In this document: piece after piece, positions 1-12,179 of the stretch
Position numbering within the stretch: position 1 is the stretch's first letter
How the letters are laid out: the number at the start of each line of letters is the position of its first letter
NCBI RefSeq assembly: GCF_033958435.1
Contig: NC_134137.1
Coordinates: 220,761,501-220,825,500 of the forward strand
DNA from: Carettochelys insculpta
Lineage: Eukaryota > Chordata > Testudines > Carettochelyidae
DNA length: 64,000 nt
Reading direction: 5' to 3'
Translations under genes and position numbers: made by a program
Notes under the pieces: generated by a model
Told to the model about the DNA's origin: nothing
The model's database searches: none
What the model saw: the letters and a program-made list of their open reading frames with translations, nothing else

Positions 1-434
1 ACTAACAACATAATTAATTAGGTGATGAGCTTTCGTGGGACAGACCCACTTCTTCAGATCATAGCTATACCAGAAGAGACTCAATATTTAAGGCACAGAG
101 AATCAAAAATAGTAATCAAGGTTGACAAATCAGAAAAATATTATCAAGGTGAGCAAATCAGAGAGTAGAGGGGCGGGGGAGGGAGTCAAGAATTAGATAA
201 AGCCAAATATGGCTTTTTCTTGGCTTTATCTAATTCTTGACTCCCCCGCCACAATCTTCTGCCCCTCTACTCTCTGGTTTGCTCACCTTGATAATATTTT
301 TCTGATTTGTCAACCTTGATTACTATTTTTGGTTCTCTGTGCCTTAAATATTGAGTCTGTTCTAGTATGGCTATGATCGGAGGAAGTGGGTCTGTTCCAT
401 GAAAGCTTATCACCTAATAAATTATTTTGTTAGT
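1..434. repeat. Large inverted repeat made of two Penelope-like 3' ends
   Basis: The arms run 1-206 and 220-434 and are nearly perfect reverse complements with a 13-bp spacer. The right arm ends in the Penelope-like 3' tail (GAAAGCTTATCACC, AATAAATTATTTTGTTAGTC, CTTTAAAGTGCTAC), also seen at 60880-60960 after a GIY-YIG reading frame. The left arm is the same tail on the other strand and runs to the window edge, so its true outer end is unknown. DNA or RNA from here could form a hairpin of about 200 bp. Confidence 0.9.
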
Positions 435-484
435 CTTTAAAGTGCTACTGGACTGCTTTTTTGTTTTTATTCAGATTGAGGTCA

Positions 485-590
485 TCAGGATAGGGACTCT
501 CTACAACTTTGTGTGAATACTGCACAATGGGGCCCCACTCGTTGTTAGTCTGTAGGCACTACTGTAACAAACATGATAAATTAATGTGTA
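485..590 (+). repeat. SINE 3' end fragment (CORE-SINE or MIR-like)
   Basis: The stretch carries the pattern AGGGACTCTCTACA, CACAATGGGGCCCC, GTAGGCACTACTGTAA then AAACATGATAAA. This resembles the 3' part of a widespread amniote SINE or L2-related family. No flanking duplication is visible. Family assignment is from memory. Confidence 0.5.
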
Positions 591-1761
591 GCCTGATGTA
601 ACTTCCTCGGTGTTACAAAAGAGAAAATACGATCCAACATATTTTTGGAACTCAACCTTGCATACACTTACTACTGAGGAGACCTAGGGTAAGGTGGGAC
701 TTCTGCTCAGAGGATCAAGCCCTCTAAGAAACTGTGTCATTCTAGCACATGCTACAACAGTAGGCAGGACTTAGTAGGAGGACTGCCTATAAGATGAACC
801 CAGCCTGAGCTCCAGAACCTCCTACCTTTCTGGAGCACCTCATATAGTTCTAGGGGTCTCCCGACACTTGTTCATGAGCAAGCAGAGACGATTACAGTTA
901 TGTTCTCGCACAGAAAGACAAATGACGCACTGGGAACTTCAAGCAAATGAACTGCTGCTCCCAAGAGTTCTTGTTGTTAGGCATAAAGAATGGGAAAGAG
1001 GAGAGAGGGGAGAATGTTTCTCATTGATTTCCAGTAGCCTGTTTTAGGGGCAGGAGAGAGAAAAGAGAGTGGGGCCAAAGAATAACCATACTGAGACATC
1101 CTGCCGTTGTGTTGTGATGTTTGCATTGAGGCACTGTGTCGTGGTATATTTTAATATGGTGTCTTACAAACAGTGATAAATGTGAGATTAGTAAAATTGG
1201 GAAAATATCTACACTATGGAGACTGACACACAGATATGAGTGTGTCCAAGGACTTGCAGTCCAATCAGAAAAAGAACCCAGATCTCTGAAGGCTATCTGG
1301 CAATCTATCCGAATTACTCATGTGACCACTCCCTTGCCATAGTACCTAAGAACCTCCTACTCTTTAACGCTTTTAACCTCACAACACCTCTCAGAATTGG
1401 TCTTGGACTGAGTCAAGACCAGGCATAGGATGTGAGCCCTGTTGCTTTGCAATGTAGACTTAGCCTAAATGACTTGCCCCAAAGTCACTCAGGAAATTTG
1501 TGGCAGAGTAGGGAATTGCCACCTTTCCACATTCAGCAATTAAGGGATTACAAGACACCTGCAGAGGAAAAAGAGAAAGGGATCCTCCCAGCTCCTAAAT
1601 TCCTACACCCAACAGCCACATTTTGGGGGGAAATCTGAGGAAGAAGCTGAGAAATAGTGAAGGCTGAAGTACTTGCTAGAATATAACTGCTATTGGCTGA
1701 AGACCTTTACTTTGAACTTCATCAGTAAATAACAGTCAGCCATTCACCAGTCTATCTGGTT
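591..1761. other. Intronic stretch without a gene
   Basis: No coding exon is supported here. The short frames at 1136-1638 lack codon conservation or splice context. A weak MIR-like motif (GACTTGCCCCAAAGTCACTC, then GTGGCAGAG) sits near 1450-1520. The rest is not recognised. Confidence 0.5.
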
Positions 1762-2952
1762 CAGGGGTTGGCAACCTGAGGCTCTTTAAGGAGTCATTTG
1801 TGGCCCCTGATGCTGACTCCTCTGTGCCTCCAGATGCTGTAATGACCCTTCCCTGCTGCTGCTCAAACAGCAGCAGCTATCTCCAGCCTGGTCAGCTCTC
1901 GACTCTCCCTCCTCCCCATCACAACTGGCCAGGTCAGGAGTCAGCAGGGAGTGGGGCTGGCCAGCAGGGGGCAGGGGGAGTGTCCCTACTGATGTGCCGT
2001 CTGGGCTCTAGCAGAGCGTGGTGCAGAAGCTTGAGCGGAGAGAGTTCCTGCTCCAGACAAGTATGATGTGAGCTGCATGTCTCTTCCCTCTCCCCTACTT
2101 CTCTGGTTCCTTGTCCTACCCCTGAAGCTGGGCTCCTCCTGAATCCCCCTCCCCTTAGCTGTGTTGCTCTGTCCCCAGCAGCAGTGTGCTGACCCCTCAT
2201 GCCTCCGGGTGAGCCAGGCTAGCAGACTCTCTGCCACTTCACTTTAGCTCCAGGATCTCTGCGTGTGCAGTAGCATCCCATCCCCACCTTGCTCTGAGCA
2301 CAGTGCATGCTGGTTCTGCAAAGCAGTGATTGCCTGCTGGGCCTGCTGCTGCTGCCCACCCTGGGAGTGTCTGCAGGATATGCATGCAGAGCATCACTGT
2401 CAGTGCGTAAGGCAATGCACTCTGTGTTGTCTTGCTTTATAGGTCAGTGTATCTCAATGGACTGGTATTGATCACTAAAATCTCCCCGACACAATTTAAG
2501 AAGCCAGTCCCTGGTGTCAAAAAGACTTAGATGGGAGAACTGGCCATATGGTTATGCAGCCATAACCCTGCCACCGAACAGCTCTTAATAATCTGAACCA
2601 GCTCCAAGAAAATAAGTTCTGTGAGTCAGCTGAATCTTCTACTGTTTGGCAAACACTCTTTGCCCCACTTTTTACATGCGTGGTAAGCATGGTTACAGAC
2701 ACAAATATATTTAGAGCCCTAATTCTATACATCTTTAAAAGCATGTGGGGTAGATGGGGCGTGGGTCCTCTGCGCAAAAATATCTCATTCTGGTGTCATG
2801 GGGGCGGACTTTGTCGTAAAATTAGTTTAAAACTTTGACATTATTTATTAAGGACTGTCTCGTATGCACATGCATTGAAGCTCTTGCAGTATTGATTTTG
2901 TAACCAAATTTGAAAAAATGGCTCTTCTCACTATTTTAGTCGCAGACCCCTG
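1762..2952. mobile_element. Non-autonomous hAT-like DNA transposon, 1191 bp
   Basis: The element is flanked by a perfect 8-bp duplication ATCTGGTT (1754-1761 and 2953-2960), the length hAT transposases generate. The ends are CAGGGGTTGGCAACC and CGCAGACCCCTG, imperfect terminal inverted repeats beginning with CAG. The interior contains GC-rich non-coding sequence and no transposase. Its right 100 bp resembles the element at 11746-12167, so both belong to one family. Confidence 0.88.
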
Positions 2953-2960
2953 ATCTGGTT

Positions 2961-3849
2961 GGCTCTCACAATAAAATATTCATTCCATATCTGAGTCTAA
3001 GTTATAGAGACCTGCTCTCCACTGGGCTTTTATCCTCACCAGTCTTAAAAGGAGTTTGGAAAAAAAATCTATGTTCTACCATTCAACTTTCTATGCTTCT
3101 TCACAAAGGTTAAAATTTTGCTCATCTGGGGGGAAAAAAGTCAGCCTAGTGAATAAGAGATGATCAGACATGTTTGGAACACTTTAACACAGTTCCCTTG
3201 GCACAAAGTTCTTTCAATATTGAAATATGATAGATAAGCAATATGTACTTTTCTCCCACGGCATTTCCTGATTTCATCCTAGCTGCAGAACTTCTTGTTC
3301 TTCCAGTAAGCTCACTCATTACCATAACATTTCAGAAGCTGAACCAATGAAATTCTTTTCACTGGCCCGTATCATCCTCGCACACAGCAAAATGTCTGGG
3401 AGATTAATTCCTGCCCCCGCCGCCCCCCCCCCCAGTCGGCTCATGCTAATTCTCCAACTACTCAGTCAGAATAACAGGGTTAGGACTGCCCCCCGCCCCC
3501 TCCACCGAAAAGGCCACTATGCAAACTTGAAAATCTGGCAAGGCAGGTCATTCATCCATTTTAAGTTGGATAGTCCTGTTTTGTCAAGGTTTGCACCTTG
3601 TCTGGTACAGATATAAAACTGATCATGGTCTTGTTCAGTATCATGATGCACAGGACAGAGCATGCTATTCTGAAACACTCGCTATTCCATCCCTGCCTGC
3701 ATGATCTCACGTACACCAGGGACATGGCCAGTTTAAAATTCAACAGAATAATCTACAGTTAATACCACCAGCATGGTGCTTATATAGTTATTCACCTCAT
3801 CTGAGCGTTCACAAACATATCAAGCTGCACAATATTTTTGTGAAGGGGG
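2961..3849. other. Intronic stretch without a gene
   Basis: There is no supported exon or clear repeat. Poly-C runs lie at 3415-3435 and 3490-3505. Confidence 0.4.
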
Positions 3850-3854
3850 GGATT

Positions 3855-3958
3855 ACCATATCCATTTCACTGGGGTAGAAACTGAGGCCCAAAGAGGATA
3901 AGCAATTTGCCAAAAAGCCTGACAGCAAATCAGTGGCACAGCAGGACTAGAATCCGAG
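3855..3958 (+). repeat. MIR-like SINE fragment
   Basis: Motifs in order are AAACTGAGGCCCAAAGAGG, TAAGCAATTTGCC and CAGTGGCACAGCAGGACTAG, the conserved core of MIR-type tRNA-derived SINEs. It is old and truncated. Confidence 0.65.
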
Positions 3959-4446
3959 GGTGTGTCTACACAGCTAAGTTATTTCAGAATAACAGCCGCG
4001 TCTCTGAAATAACTTTGTGAGCGCTTACAAAATGCAACCACTATTTTGAAATAATTTTGAAATAGTGGACGGCTTATTTCGAATTTGGTAAACTTTATTT
4101 TATGAGGAATAGTGCCTATTCTGAAATAGACATTTTGGAATAGGAGCTGTGTAGAGAGAGAATAAGGCTATTTTGAAATAAGTTAGTCTGGAATAGTTTA
4201 TTCTGAAATTAAAATTGCTGTGCAGATATAGTATTTCAGATTAGAGTCCCTGGAAAGCTGTGCTTCCAGAGGCTCTAATCCAAAATAGGCTCTATTGTGA
4301 GTGGACACACTGTTTCGGAATAAGTGTTGCTTATTCTGGGGATTCCCTGTAGTGACTGTGTGTATGTTATTCTGGAATAGTTTATTTTGGAATAACAACT
4401 CTGTAATAAACTATTCTGGAACAACCCTGTAGCGTAGGAATACCCC
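3959..4446. mobile_element. Harbinger-like MITE (GTGTCTACACAGC family)
   Basis: The left end has GGGTGTGTCTACACAGC followed by AGTTATTTCAGAATAAC. The interior repeats TTTTGAAATA, TATTCTGGAATAG and related units on both strands, and the right end is a decayed inverse copy (CTGTAGCG..AATACCCC). A related element occurs at 52712-53125. Superfamily is inferred from better-preserved relatives near 58 kb that have TTA duplications. Confidence 0.65.
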
Positions 4447-4449
4447 GAA

Positions 4450-5020
4450 TGTCCTGGTTCCCACTTCCTGCATTAATCAATAGATACCCTTTTCCTAACA
4501 ACAATGCAGATTCAGAATATAAAGGGAATAATATAGGAAAAAACCTCAAACAGATGACAACCGTGGAGCAACAGAGTGGCAAACTCACACAGTTTAGGTC
4601 CAGGGTTTCAGCCAGTTACAGCAGTGGAGGTAGTTATGCACTCATATTTCTGAGTGTATGCAGCCAGGAAGGAAGGATTAGTCATTTCTGCATTTTACAA
4701 TTTACAATATTTAAAAAAAAAAAAAGTAGTAATCATTTTAAAATCCAGGTGAATAGTGAAATGAGCTACCTTTAAAGATCCTCCAAACAGGGATGTTACA
4801 TATTTAAGTTCAGAAAGAAGCCAAATCAAATCAGAGCTGCAGATTAAAGGCTAGTTAGGATTAATTTTCAGTGACAACATACAAAAGATCATAGGCATTA
4901 TTAAATACAGCTGGAGGAATTTAACACTAATCCTAGCAAATATGCATTAGAAATAACCTTCGGCATAAAAACTGAGCTTTGTGTCTCCTAGACAGCATTA
5001 AGTTACTAGGCACTAACACT
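4450..5020. other. Intronic stretch without a gene
   Basis: The 108-codon open frame at 4449-4775 has an A12 run and no recognisable domain or splice context; I treat it as chance. Nothing else is recognised. Confidence 0.4.
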
Positions 5021-5022
5021 GG

Positions 5023-5165
5023 ACAACAAGCAGTCCTGTTACACCATAGAGACCAACAAATTGATTAGGTCATGAGCATTCATGGGTAACCTAATACATT
5101 TTTTGGTCTCTAAAGTGTCACAGGACTGCTTGTTGTTTTTAAAGTTACAGACCAACATGGCTACT
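5023..5165. repeat. Short foldback of two Penelope-like 3' ends
   Basis: AACAAGCAGTCCTGTTACAC at 5025-5044 is matched in inverse by GTGTCACAGGACTGCTTGTT near 5116-5135. Between them lie antisense and sense copies of the TTGGTCTCTAAAGTG-type tail. The following ACAGACCAACATGGCTACTCC is a common extension of the same tail in sauropsid repeats. Architecture matches that at 1-434 and 38110-38300. Confidence 0.75.
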
Positions 5166-8100
5166 CCTCTGAGATTTTTTAAACACTGGACAGAAAATCT
5201 TGTAGCACATTTGAATCAGGTGAACAGATGAGGCATAAGACCTCACTCATAGCAGTGGTTTTCAACAATTGCTACCTCGTAGCCTAGCATGATAATTACG
5301 GAGTAGTGGAGAACATCAAATTTCATAAGATAATATAAATGCTTGCAAAATAATACCTGGTTTACAGGCATCACATGTTAATCTAACAACTGAATTATCA
5401 ATTCTCAGGTTTACTAGACAGTAGCACAACTCTGGACAATCATGAGTAATGATACTGTGTTCCCTTCACTCCTCCTTGGATTTGCCATCCTATCTGAGCT
5501 TTTCACAGAACACCAATTATTTGATGTGGAGTGTATCACATAGATAAATCAGAACACTGTCTTCTTCTCTTCACCCTCCTCCATTTATTAACCAGCGTAA
5601 TAGTCTGCTCCTAGTTAGCTACATTTCGCTCCCGCAACATGTCTTTTACAAGATAAAAAAGTAGTTTTCTGCACAGGAATAAAAGCCACAGTTTTGAGCC
5701 AATTTGGCAATTGTCACCCAAGCCAATCTCCAGAATTAGAGCCTTCAGGAGAAATGACTGCAGGATGACAATTCCATTTCACTGCAACTTTTGTGGTGCT
5801 GCAGGTTTTGTTGTCATTCAGCAGTGAAACGAAATCAAACCCTTTGGAACGTATTTGGGCCAATGGAATTGTGATGGGGGACATGGGTTGGGTGTCTGTC
5901 TGTCTGTCTTTTGCCTGGCTGTTTAGGTGCTCATCTGAAACGTGGGAGAGCTAATTTCATGGACAATTTCTGATCCAATATTTTACATCTCCCCATGTAA
6001 TTTTTAAACCAGATTAAGAATGCATTTTAAAACCAGGTGTTTAATGTTAAACACACACTTAAACCTGTTCTTTTTCAGTAAAGCAGTTAAATTAAGCACA
6101 TGTATATATTTAAGTATATGAGGCACTTGACTAAATCAAGGCTTTAGCTGCTGAACAGCCTCTTAAATTGGACTTTGTCTCAGGGTTTCACAAATCCAGA
6201 TTAATTGTCAAATGGTTCTGTTCTACCAATCTTAACAAGAGACATATTTTGAGGATGTAACAGATTAATGAAACAATTTTCCTTTGCAAAAGTCATACTT
6301 TAGGCTTGATTGCATTCTGATTATCTAGGGGGTTACTTTTTAAAATTATTGTTTCAGTCGTTTTTGCTGAAGTAAATCTCACTGGTCTGTAATTCCCAGG
6401 AGCACTCTTGAAACCTTTGTTAGAAAGAACTACATGCACTTTTCTCTCATGTCTTGCACTTGAAAACCCGAAAGTGCTGTATAAACATTTATTCATTCTT
6501 AGTGCCCCAGCTTAAAAGATTTTTATTTTAAAACACCTTCACCTTCACATATACTAAAGGCCCTAGTCTTCACTAAGAATGCAACCAATATTCTACACAT
6601 TACATTACGTCAATTAAAAACAAAACACTGGAGAAACATAGCATCTTATTGTGCCATACTATGACAGAATAGGGATACTCTGAGTTTCAGCAAGGCGTGA
6701 CTAAGACCACACGATCAGTTATAATCCTCTGAGGTATGTCTGCCTTTCAAATTCCTCCTCCCTATGCCCACTCATACAAGCTGTGAGAAGTTAGAGAAAA
6801 GAGCACACTGAATATTAAGCAGACTGAATTCTTTGCTCTGAAGTCTGGTTCACTTAGCATTCAAAAAAGAAGGGTTACTCATCAGTAACTGATGTCTTTC
6901 AGAACCAGCCTAATCACAAACACCTACCCTGAGCTATTAAGACCAAATTACTAAAACAAGTAACCTAGAAACAACACAGATTTGGCCTAAAAGCCAAACA
7001 AAATACTCCAGGCATAGAGCAATGGATCCTTACACCCACAAGTACTGCAGAAAAAAGGGACTGAAGCAACTGAAACCGTGCATCTCTTTCACAGGTTTGG
7101 ACACAAATGTCCAGTTTTATGAAGCATCACTTATATGACCATAAATACAAAGGCTTTTCTAGATGGTTTCGAAAGCTCAGCAGCACGATACTGTCTCAGA
7201 AGTGGGAACACGCACAGACAAGTGTAAAATTCCCTGAAGTATTGATTTAGGACACTTGTACAGATTTGTATTTATTCCACTTTCATTTTTTTTCAGTTGC
7301 TGTTTTCCAGCAAATCTTCCCAGATTTTTATATTGCTGGATATTTTGAGTTCCTCACTGACCTTTCCATACACTCCCATCTGCAGAGATTTAGCCACAGA
7401 GTACAGGAATTCTGACACTTATTAGTATTATTTAGATTATCAGAGCACCCAGGTTTCTAGGATTAATCACATCACAATGCAGTTGCACAAATTGCTTGTG
7501 GAAAATCTCTTTCTTGCATTTTGTCTGAATCCAGAAATGATTTCTTTTCTAGAGAGGCAAATGTCCCATGCTATTATCGTGGGCCCCAGTCTCCCCTTGC
7601 GTTATGGGTTAGGGTGCTGCCTCTTGATCCTATTCTTGGACATAGAGGGCTCTGCTAGCGTCCTGGAGGGAGAGAGAAGGGGAGGTTTTCTTTGAGCAGG
7701 GGTTCCTTTCCTTGTGTACTCTCATGCTCTGGTTAACAACAGTTCTCTTACAAACTACAGTCAGCTCTCCTTCCCTCCTCTGTTGGATGGATAGATCTCT
7801 GGAGGGAAGAGAAGGGTGGCTTAACTTGCTCCAGGTGCTCTAATTAACCTGTAGTAACCTCCCCTCAGTCCACAGGGACTAAGGCTCTGACCATCCTGGG
7901 TCCTATGTATCTCCCATGTGTCGTCTCCTGCTGCCATCTGGCCCTGCTGTTTCACACTTGGGTGGGAGAAAACATTTCCAAACAATTCGTTTGGCCAGTT
8001 GTGAATTACCTAATTTTTAAAGACGTGCCTATTTAAAAATATCTTCCAGACACATTTTTCTCACACTGAAAATTCAAAAAGCTTTTTAAGTTTGGCATGT

Positions 8101-8979
8101 ACCCAGGTCTGAATGAGGACTGCATGGTTTTCCTTCTTTGACGAAAAACAGTTTTGAAATAGCATCCAGTGCTCTCACATTATTGCAGCATTTTTTCCTT
8201 CAGAGAAAACGCACTGAAGTTTGTTTCTATGTACAGTCATAGGAATTCTCTTTCCAACTGCATCTTAATTTTCTTTTGCCCAGTTATGTAAGTCATTCTC
8301 TTTCTATTATGTCAATAGGGAAAGAATTGTCACAAACTAATACACAGTGGATATTTTCATATTGGTGACTTATTTCTTTTTCAATATATGACACCTTTAT
8401 ATGCTATGTAAGGGATTACTACATATTTGCTTACAGTCAAGTATACATCTTGCTCTTATTTTCTTACAGCACTGTAACAGATTAAGTGCCCCTCTCTGAT
8501 TCTCCAAAATCCTCTTTAAAAACCTACTTCATTTGCAAACCCCTCTCTATGCTTCCTCCACAGGCCATATTTTTGCACATTCTTGAGATTTAATTGCAGT
8601 CCTCTCTAGTGTTTCCATCTAACTTAGATTTGTCTTTGTAGTAGGGAGCTACTCAAAATAAAATAAAAACAAAATACACTTTCTGCTTAAGTTTCCCCAT
8701 CCATGACTTAATACTGATGTTTACCTGCTTCACTGTATAAGGAAGATTACTTAATGTGCACTGTTACAAATGTGTAAAGCTTTAAATAATTATTTAATCC
8801 ATAAATCTAAGCGAGAAGGCTTTGCTGACACCCCTCTTATGATGTATCATCTATTCAAATAGGCCAAAGTGAAGCAATATTCTCTTATCACAGAGCATCT
8901 TCTGCAGTGTGTATGTGAGAGAGAGATAATGCTCCTTTTGTTTTCTACTAGATTGCATTCTCAGAAGAAGACTAGCTCA
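5166..8979. other. Long intronic stretch, mostly unrecognised
   Basis: No exon is supported. A (GTCT)n microsatellite lies at about 5893-5908 and a weak MIR-like segment at 6660-6730. A T-rich and C-rich segment at 7560-7960 has an open frame but no known domain. The region was checked by eye for the missing NME7 second-NDK exons without success. Confidence 0.45.
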
Positions 8980-8982
8980 TAA

Positions 8983-10115
8983 ATTATAAGGCCAGCAGGA
9001 GTCTCTGTGATCATGTAGTCTGACCTCCTCTACAACACAAGCCACAGACTTCCCTGAAATAATTACTGCTTCAAGTCTAGAACTATTGTTGAATGAAAGC
9101 ATATCTGTTGGAAAAACATCCAATCCACAGATGGAGAATCCGCCATTTCCTGTAAGTTGTTACCACAATTTATTAGCCTTGCTGTTAAAAACTTGCACTT
9201 TATTTTTAGTCTGAATATGTTTAGGTTCAACTTCTAACCACTGGATCTTTAGACTTTAGTCTGCTAGACTAAACCATCTTTTATTATTCATTTTTGTTTT
9301 CCACCTAGACACTTTTAGATTGATCAAGTCATCTCAACTGTCTTTTGGTTAAAATTTAACAGATTGACCTCTCTAAATCTAACACTATAAGGCAGCAATG
9401 GGCAACCAAGGAAAGTCAGTGAGTCACATGAGTTGGCCTCCATCTCAGTGGGCTGCAGCAGCCCACAACCCACTGCAGTTCCACCTGTGGCATTCCAGCT
9501 GTGGGAGGGAGTGGGAAGAGCAGGAACAGAGCCTAAATCAGTGGATTTGTGGTGCTCCAAAAGTTCTGGGAGGGAAAGGAAGGCGTAGAAAGCACAGAGC
9601 TCCAGTGCCCCAGTGCATGAAAGGTATGTGGGGGGAGATGGGTGGACAGGGGGTCCTGCAGGCTACAGGTTGCCCACCACTGCTGTAAGACATATTTTCA
9701 AACCTCTTAATCATTCTTCTGGTTCTCCTCCAAGTCCTCTCCCATGTATCAAAGTAATTCTTGAATTGTGGACACCAAAACTGGACAAGATTCCAACAGT
9801 TGTAACATCAGGGCCAAATACAGAGTAATATAATCTCTCCACCACTAATCAAGATTCCCTCATTTGTACATCCTAAAGATTGCATTCTCTCTTTTGGCCA
9901 TACTATCGCACTGGGAGCTTCCGGTCAACTGCTTATCAAGCATGACCACATATCTTTTTTTCCAGAGTCACAGCTTCCCAGCCCAGGGTCCCAGATCCCT
10001 TAAGTATGGCCTGCATTTCTGCTCCTACACAACAGTTTACATTTAGTCACATTGAAATGTAGATTGCTTTCTTGCACTTATCAAGTGATCCTCATCATAT
10101 TCTTGCCCAGCCCTT
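8983..10115 (-). mobile_element. CR1 LINE fragment, antisense, interrupted by a hAT element
   Basis: On the minus strand this is a long 3' portion of a CR1-type LINE. Landmarks on the plus strand are TAGTCTGACCTCCT, TTCCCTGAAATAATTACTG, AAACATCCAATC, GATGGAGAATCCGCC, TTGAATTGTGGACACCA and TCGCACTGGGAGCTTCCGG, all in the order known from turtle CR1. It is decayed and encodes no usable protein. The hAT element at 9393-9682 splits it and the CR1 resumes without loss. Confidence 0.85.
9393..9682. mobile_element. Short hAT-like element inside CR1
   Basis: The ends are CAGCAATGGGCAACC and GGTTGCCCACCACTG, inverse of each other over about 15 bp. Flanks are CTATAAGG and CTGTAAGA (6 of 8 matching), consistent with a decayed 8-bp duplication. 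It is 290 bp and non-coding. Confidence 0.85.
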
Positions 10116-10184
10116 TTTTTGAGCCAGTACCTGTACCTCGGCAGCCCCAGACGCAGGACGGAGAGTTCCAGATCCTTTAATATT

Positions 10185-10185
<1 letters not shown>

Positions 10186-10221
<36 letters not shown>
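10186..10221. repeat. (CT)n(CA)n microsatellite
   Basis: An uninterrupted run of about 11 CT units passes into about 7 CA units, so the compound tract could be polymorphic. Confidence 0.97.
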
Positions 10222-10524
10222 CTCTTCGCTTGCCAACAAGGATCTATTGTTATGCACACAGACGAAGGACAGGGGTTAAAAAAAATAATTTCCTGCTTTT
10301 CTCCTATTCTTTTCTTAAAGAGAGCAAAATCTCAATATCTGACATAAGTATGAAAGCTTGACTCTAGACGGCTTCCCACTCAAATTTCAAACAGTCCTTT
10401 AGAGCTCTGGATCTTCACTACTCTATGGCTTTCACTCCCTGTACATTCACCTCTTATTCAAGCCATTCACCCAGAAAGGCCTCATGGAATCCCCAGTTCT
10501 ATCAGGAAATGAGCAACTTTGATG

Positions 10525-11165
10525 ACCTATCCAGTTTTGTTCAATATCTTCATAAAATACTTGGATAACGGCATAGAGAGTACACTTATAAAGTTTGTGG
10601 ATGCTACGAAGCTGGGAAGCAACGGGGAACAGAGCTAGAATTCAAAATGATCCTGATAAGCTACAAAAATGGTCTGAAATGAATAGGATGAAATTCAATA
10701 AGGACAAATGCAAAAATTGCACAAATATAAAATATTTAGTGGTGGCCTAGGGAGAAATACCACAGAAAAGGATCTGGGGGTTACAAAGAATCACAAATTA
10801 TACTGGAGTCAACAACTTGTGGCGGGGGTGGCGGGGGGGACGACAACAAACTTCATTCTGGAATGTACCAGCAGGAGTTCTATGAGCAAGAAACGAGAAA
10901 TAATTCTTCCACTCTACTCAGCACAGTTGAGGCTTCAGCTGGAATGCTGTACGCAGTACTGAGCAGCACACTTCAGATAAGATGTGTACATTTTGGAGAA
11001 AGTCCAGAGAAGAGCAAGAAAGAGGAGCAAGAGCCTAAAAAACCATGACCTACAAGGAAAGACTGGGGAAGAAATGTGTTTATTTAGTCTAGAGAAGAGA
11101 AGACTGAGGGGGCACATGACGACAGTCTTCAAGTATGCAAAAGATTGTTATAAGGAAGATGATTG
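10525..11165 (+). mobile_element. CR1 LINE fragment, sense (3' part of ORF2)
   Basis: In sense it shows GTTCAATATCTTCAT, AATACTTGGATAACGGCATA, ATGAATAGGATGAAATTCAA, AAAGGATCTGGGGG, GAGAAAGTCCAGAGAAGAGC and TTTAGTCTAGAGAAGAGAAG in the order of the reverse transcriptase C-terminal half of CR1 ORF2. Small indels and stops break it. Its 3' continuation appears at 12180-12245 and 12585-12660, displaced by later insertions. Confidence 0.88.
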
Positions 11166-11350
11166 TGACATGGTGCCCCATATTTCTTCATGGTATTATT
11201 ATTAAAAATATACAATGATGGCATAATTATGGTGCATTTTGTACAAAACAGGTCACGTAAGGTATCATTAGAAAAGTTATGATTTGCTGAATACATTTAT
11301 CCTAGCTCTATGAATGTATCATTTTTGTATATAAATATTGACTATGTACC
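11166..11350 (+). repeat. Unassigned repeat related to 44255-44540
   Basis: The segment from TGTGACATGGTGCCCC through TTATCCTAGCTCTATGAATG and TGTATATAAATATTGACTATG shares order and wording with 44255-44460 (GGTGACACTGCGCTCC, CTCCTGAATGTGTG, TTGTATATGATGTTAG). It sits between CR1 halves, so it is probably an insertion. It could be an LTR fragment; I cannot place it. Confidence 0.5.
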
Positions 11351-11351
11351 T

Positions 11352-11645
11352 GCAATGGGGGGCGATTGCCACCAGGGGCCCTGGGCCAATGTGGGGTGGG
11401 CGGGGTTCAGCTCTGTGCCCCCAGAAGAGGCAAAACCAAAGACAGTCAGCCGTTGGCACTGCCCAGACCGCAGTAGAGCCCCCCACACCCCATCCTTAGA
11501 GCCATGCAGAATGGGGATATATTGGCAATTAAAAGGGGCTGTGGCTCTAACCACCACCACTGCCGCAGTAGTGGTGGTAGCAGCTGGGAGCTCCAGGCCC
11601 GGTGCAACTGGTCCCTTTGTTTTCCCTGTTGGCAGGCCTGACTAT
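11352..11645. repeat. GC-rich repeat, probable hAT fragment
   Basis: This is a CpG-poor but GC-rich block with GGGGGGCGATTGCC at the left, then AGGGGCCCTGGGCC and GCTGGGAGCTCCAGGCCC. Similar words recur on the other strand at 61985-62290 and partly at 25915-26050. The 139-codon open frame across it is probably not a gene. Confidence 0.45.
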
Positions 11646-11745
11646 CTGTATTTTACATGTAGTCACACCTGGATGACACGCACTAGACAAAATGCTTCCA
11701 ATCTAGAGAGCAGGGGAGTTAAGTATTAACAAAAATTACCTAGGT

Positions 11746-12167
11746 TAGGAGTATGCAACCTCTGGCTCTGGAGCCACATTCAGCTCTTTAAGGACTTCTT
11801 TGTGGCTCCTGACTCTATAATTGCAAAGTAAAAGTGGAAAAAAAAAAACCCTCCAAAACATTAAAATTAGAAAACCCTCCTGATGATTTTTAATATTTCG
11901 GTGAACATCTAAAAGCCCAAAAACGAACAACTCGTATCTAAATAGCAAATGATGTAATCTTGAAATGTGGTATAACTTCCCTTTGAATATATGCAGTACA
12001 CTGTGGGATATGTGTGTGCACTGTCCTTAAAATAGGGGGTAAAAAAGAATGGTTTGATGTTATTTTTTAAGGACTGTCTCAAATTCATATGCATTGCGGT
12101 TATTGAATTTTCTGCCAAATTGGAGGGAGGGGGGAGGACTTCTTGCTCTTTTGATTGCTGACCCCTG
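11746..12167. mobile_element. hAT-like element, deletion derivative, 422 bp
   Basis: Flanks are ACCTAGGT (11738-11745) and ACTTAGGT (12168-12175), 7 of 8 identical. The ends are TAGGAGTATGCAACCTCTGG and GATTGCTGACCCCTG. Left and right ends match those of 1762-2952, but the GC-rich middle is missing. It is inserted in the CR1 that resumes at about 12180. Confidence 0.83.
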
Positions 12168-12179
12168 ACTTAGGTTGAC

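Noticed and set aside
1..434. Rho-independent terminator or other bacterial hairpin
   Set aside because: The palindrome is 200-bp retroelement sequence in vertebrate DNA, not a short GC stem followed by T residues.
10186..10221. Compound CT/CA repeat as a regulatory element
   Set aside because: It is an ordinary microsatellite next to a CR1 fragment; nothing indicates regulatory use.
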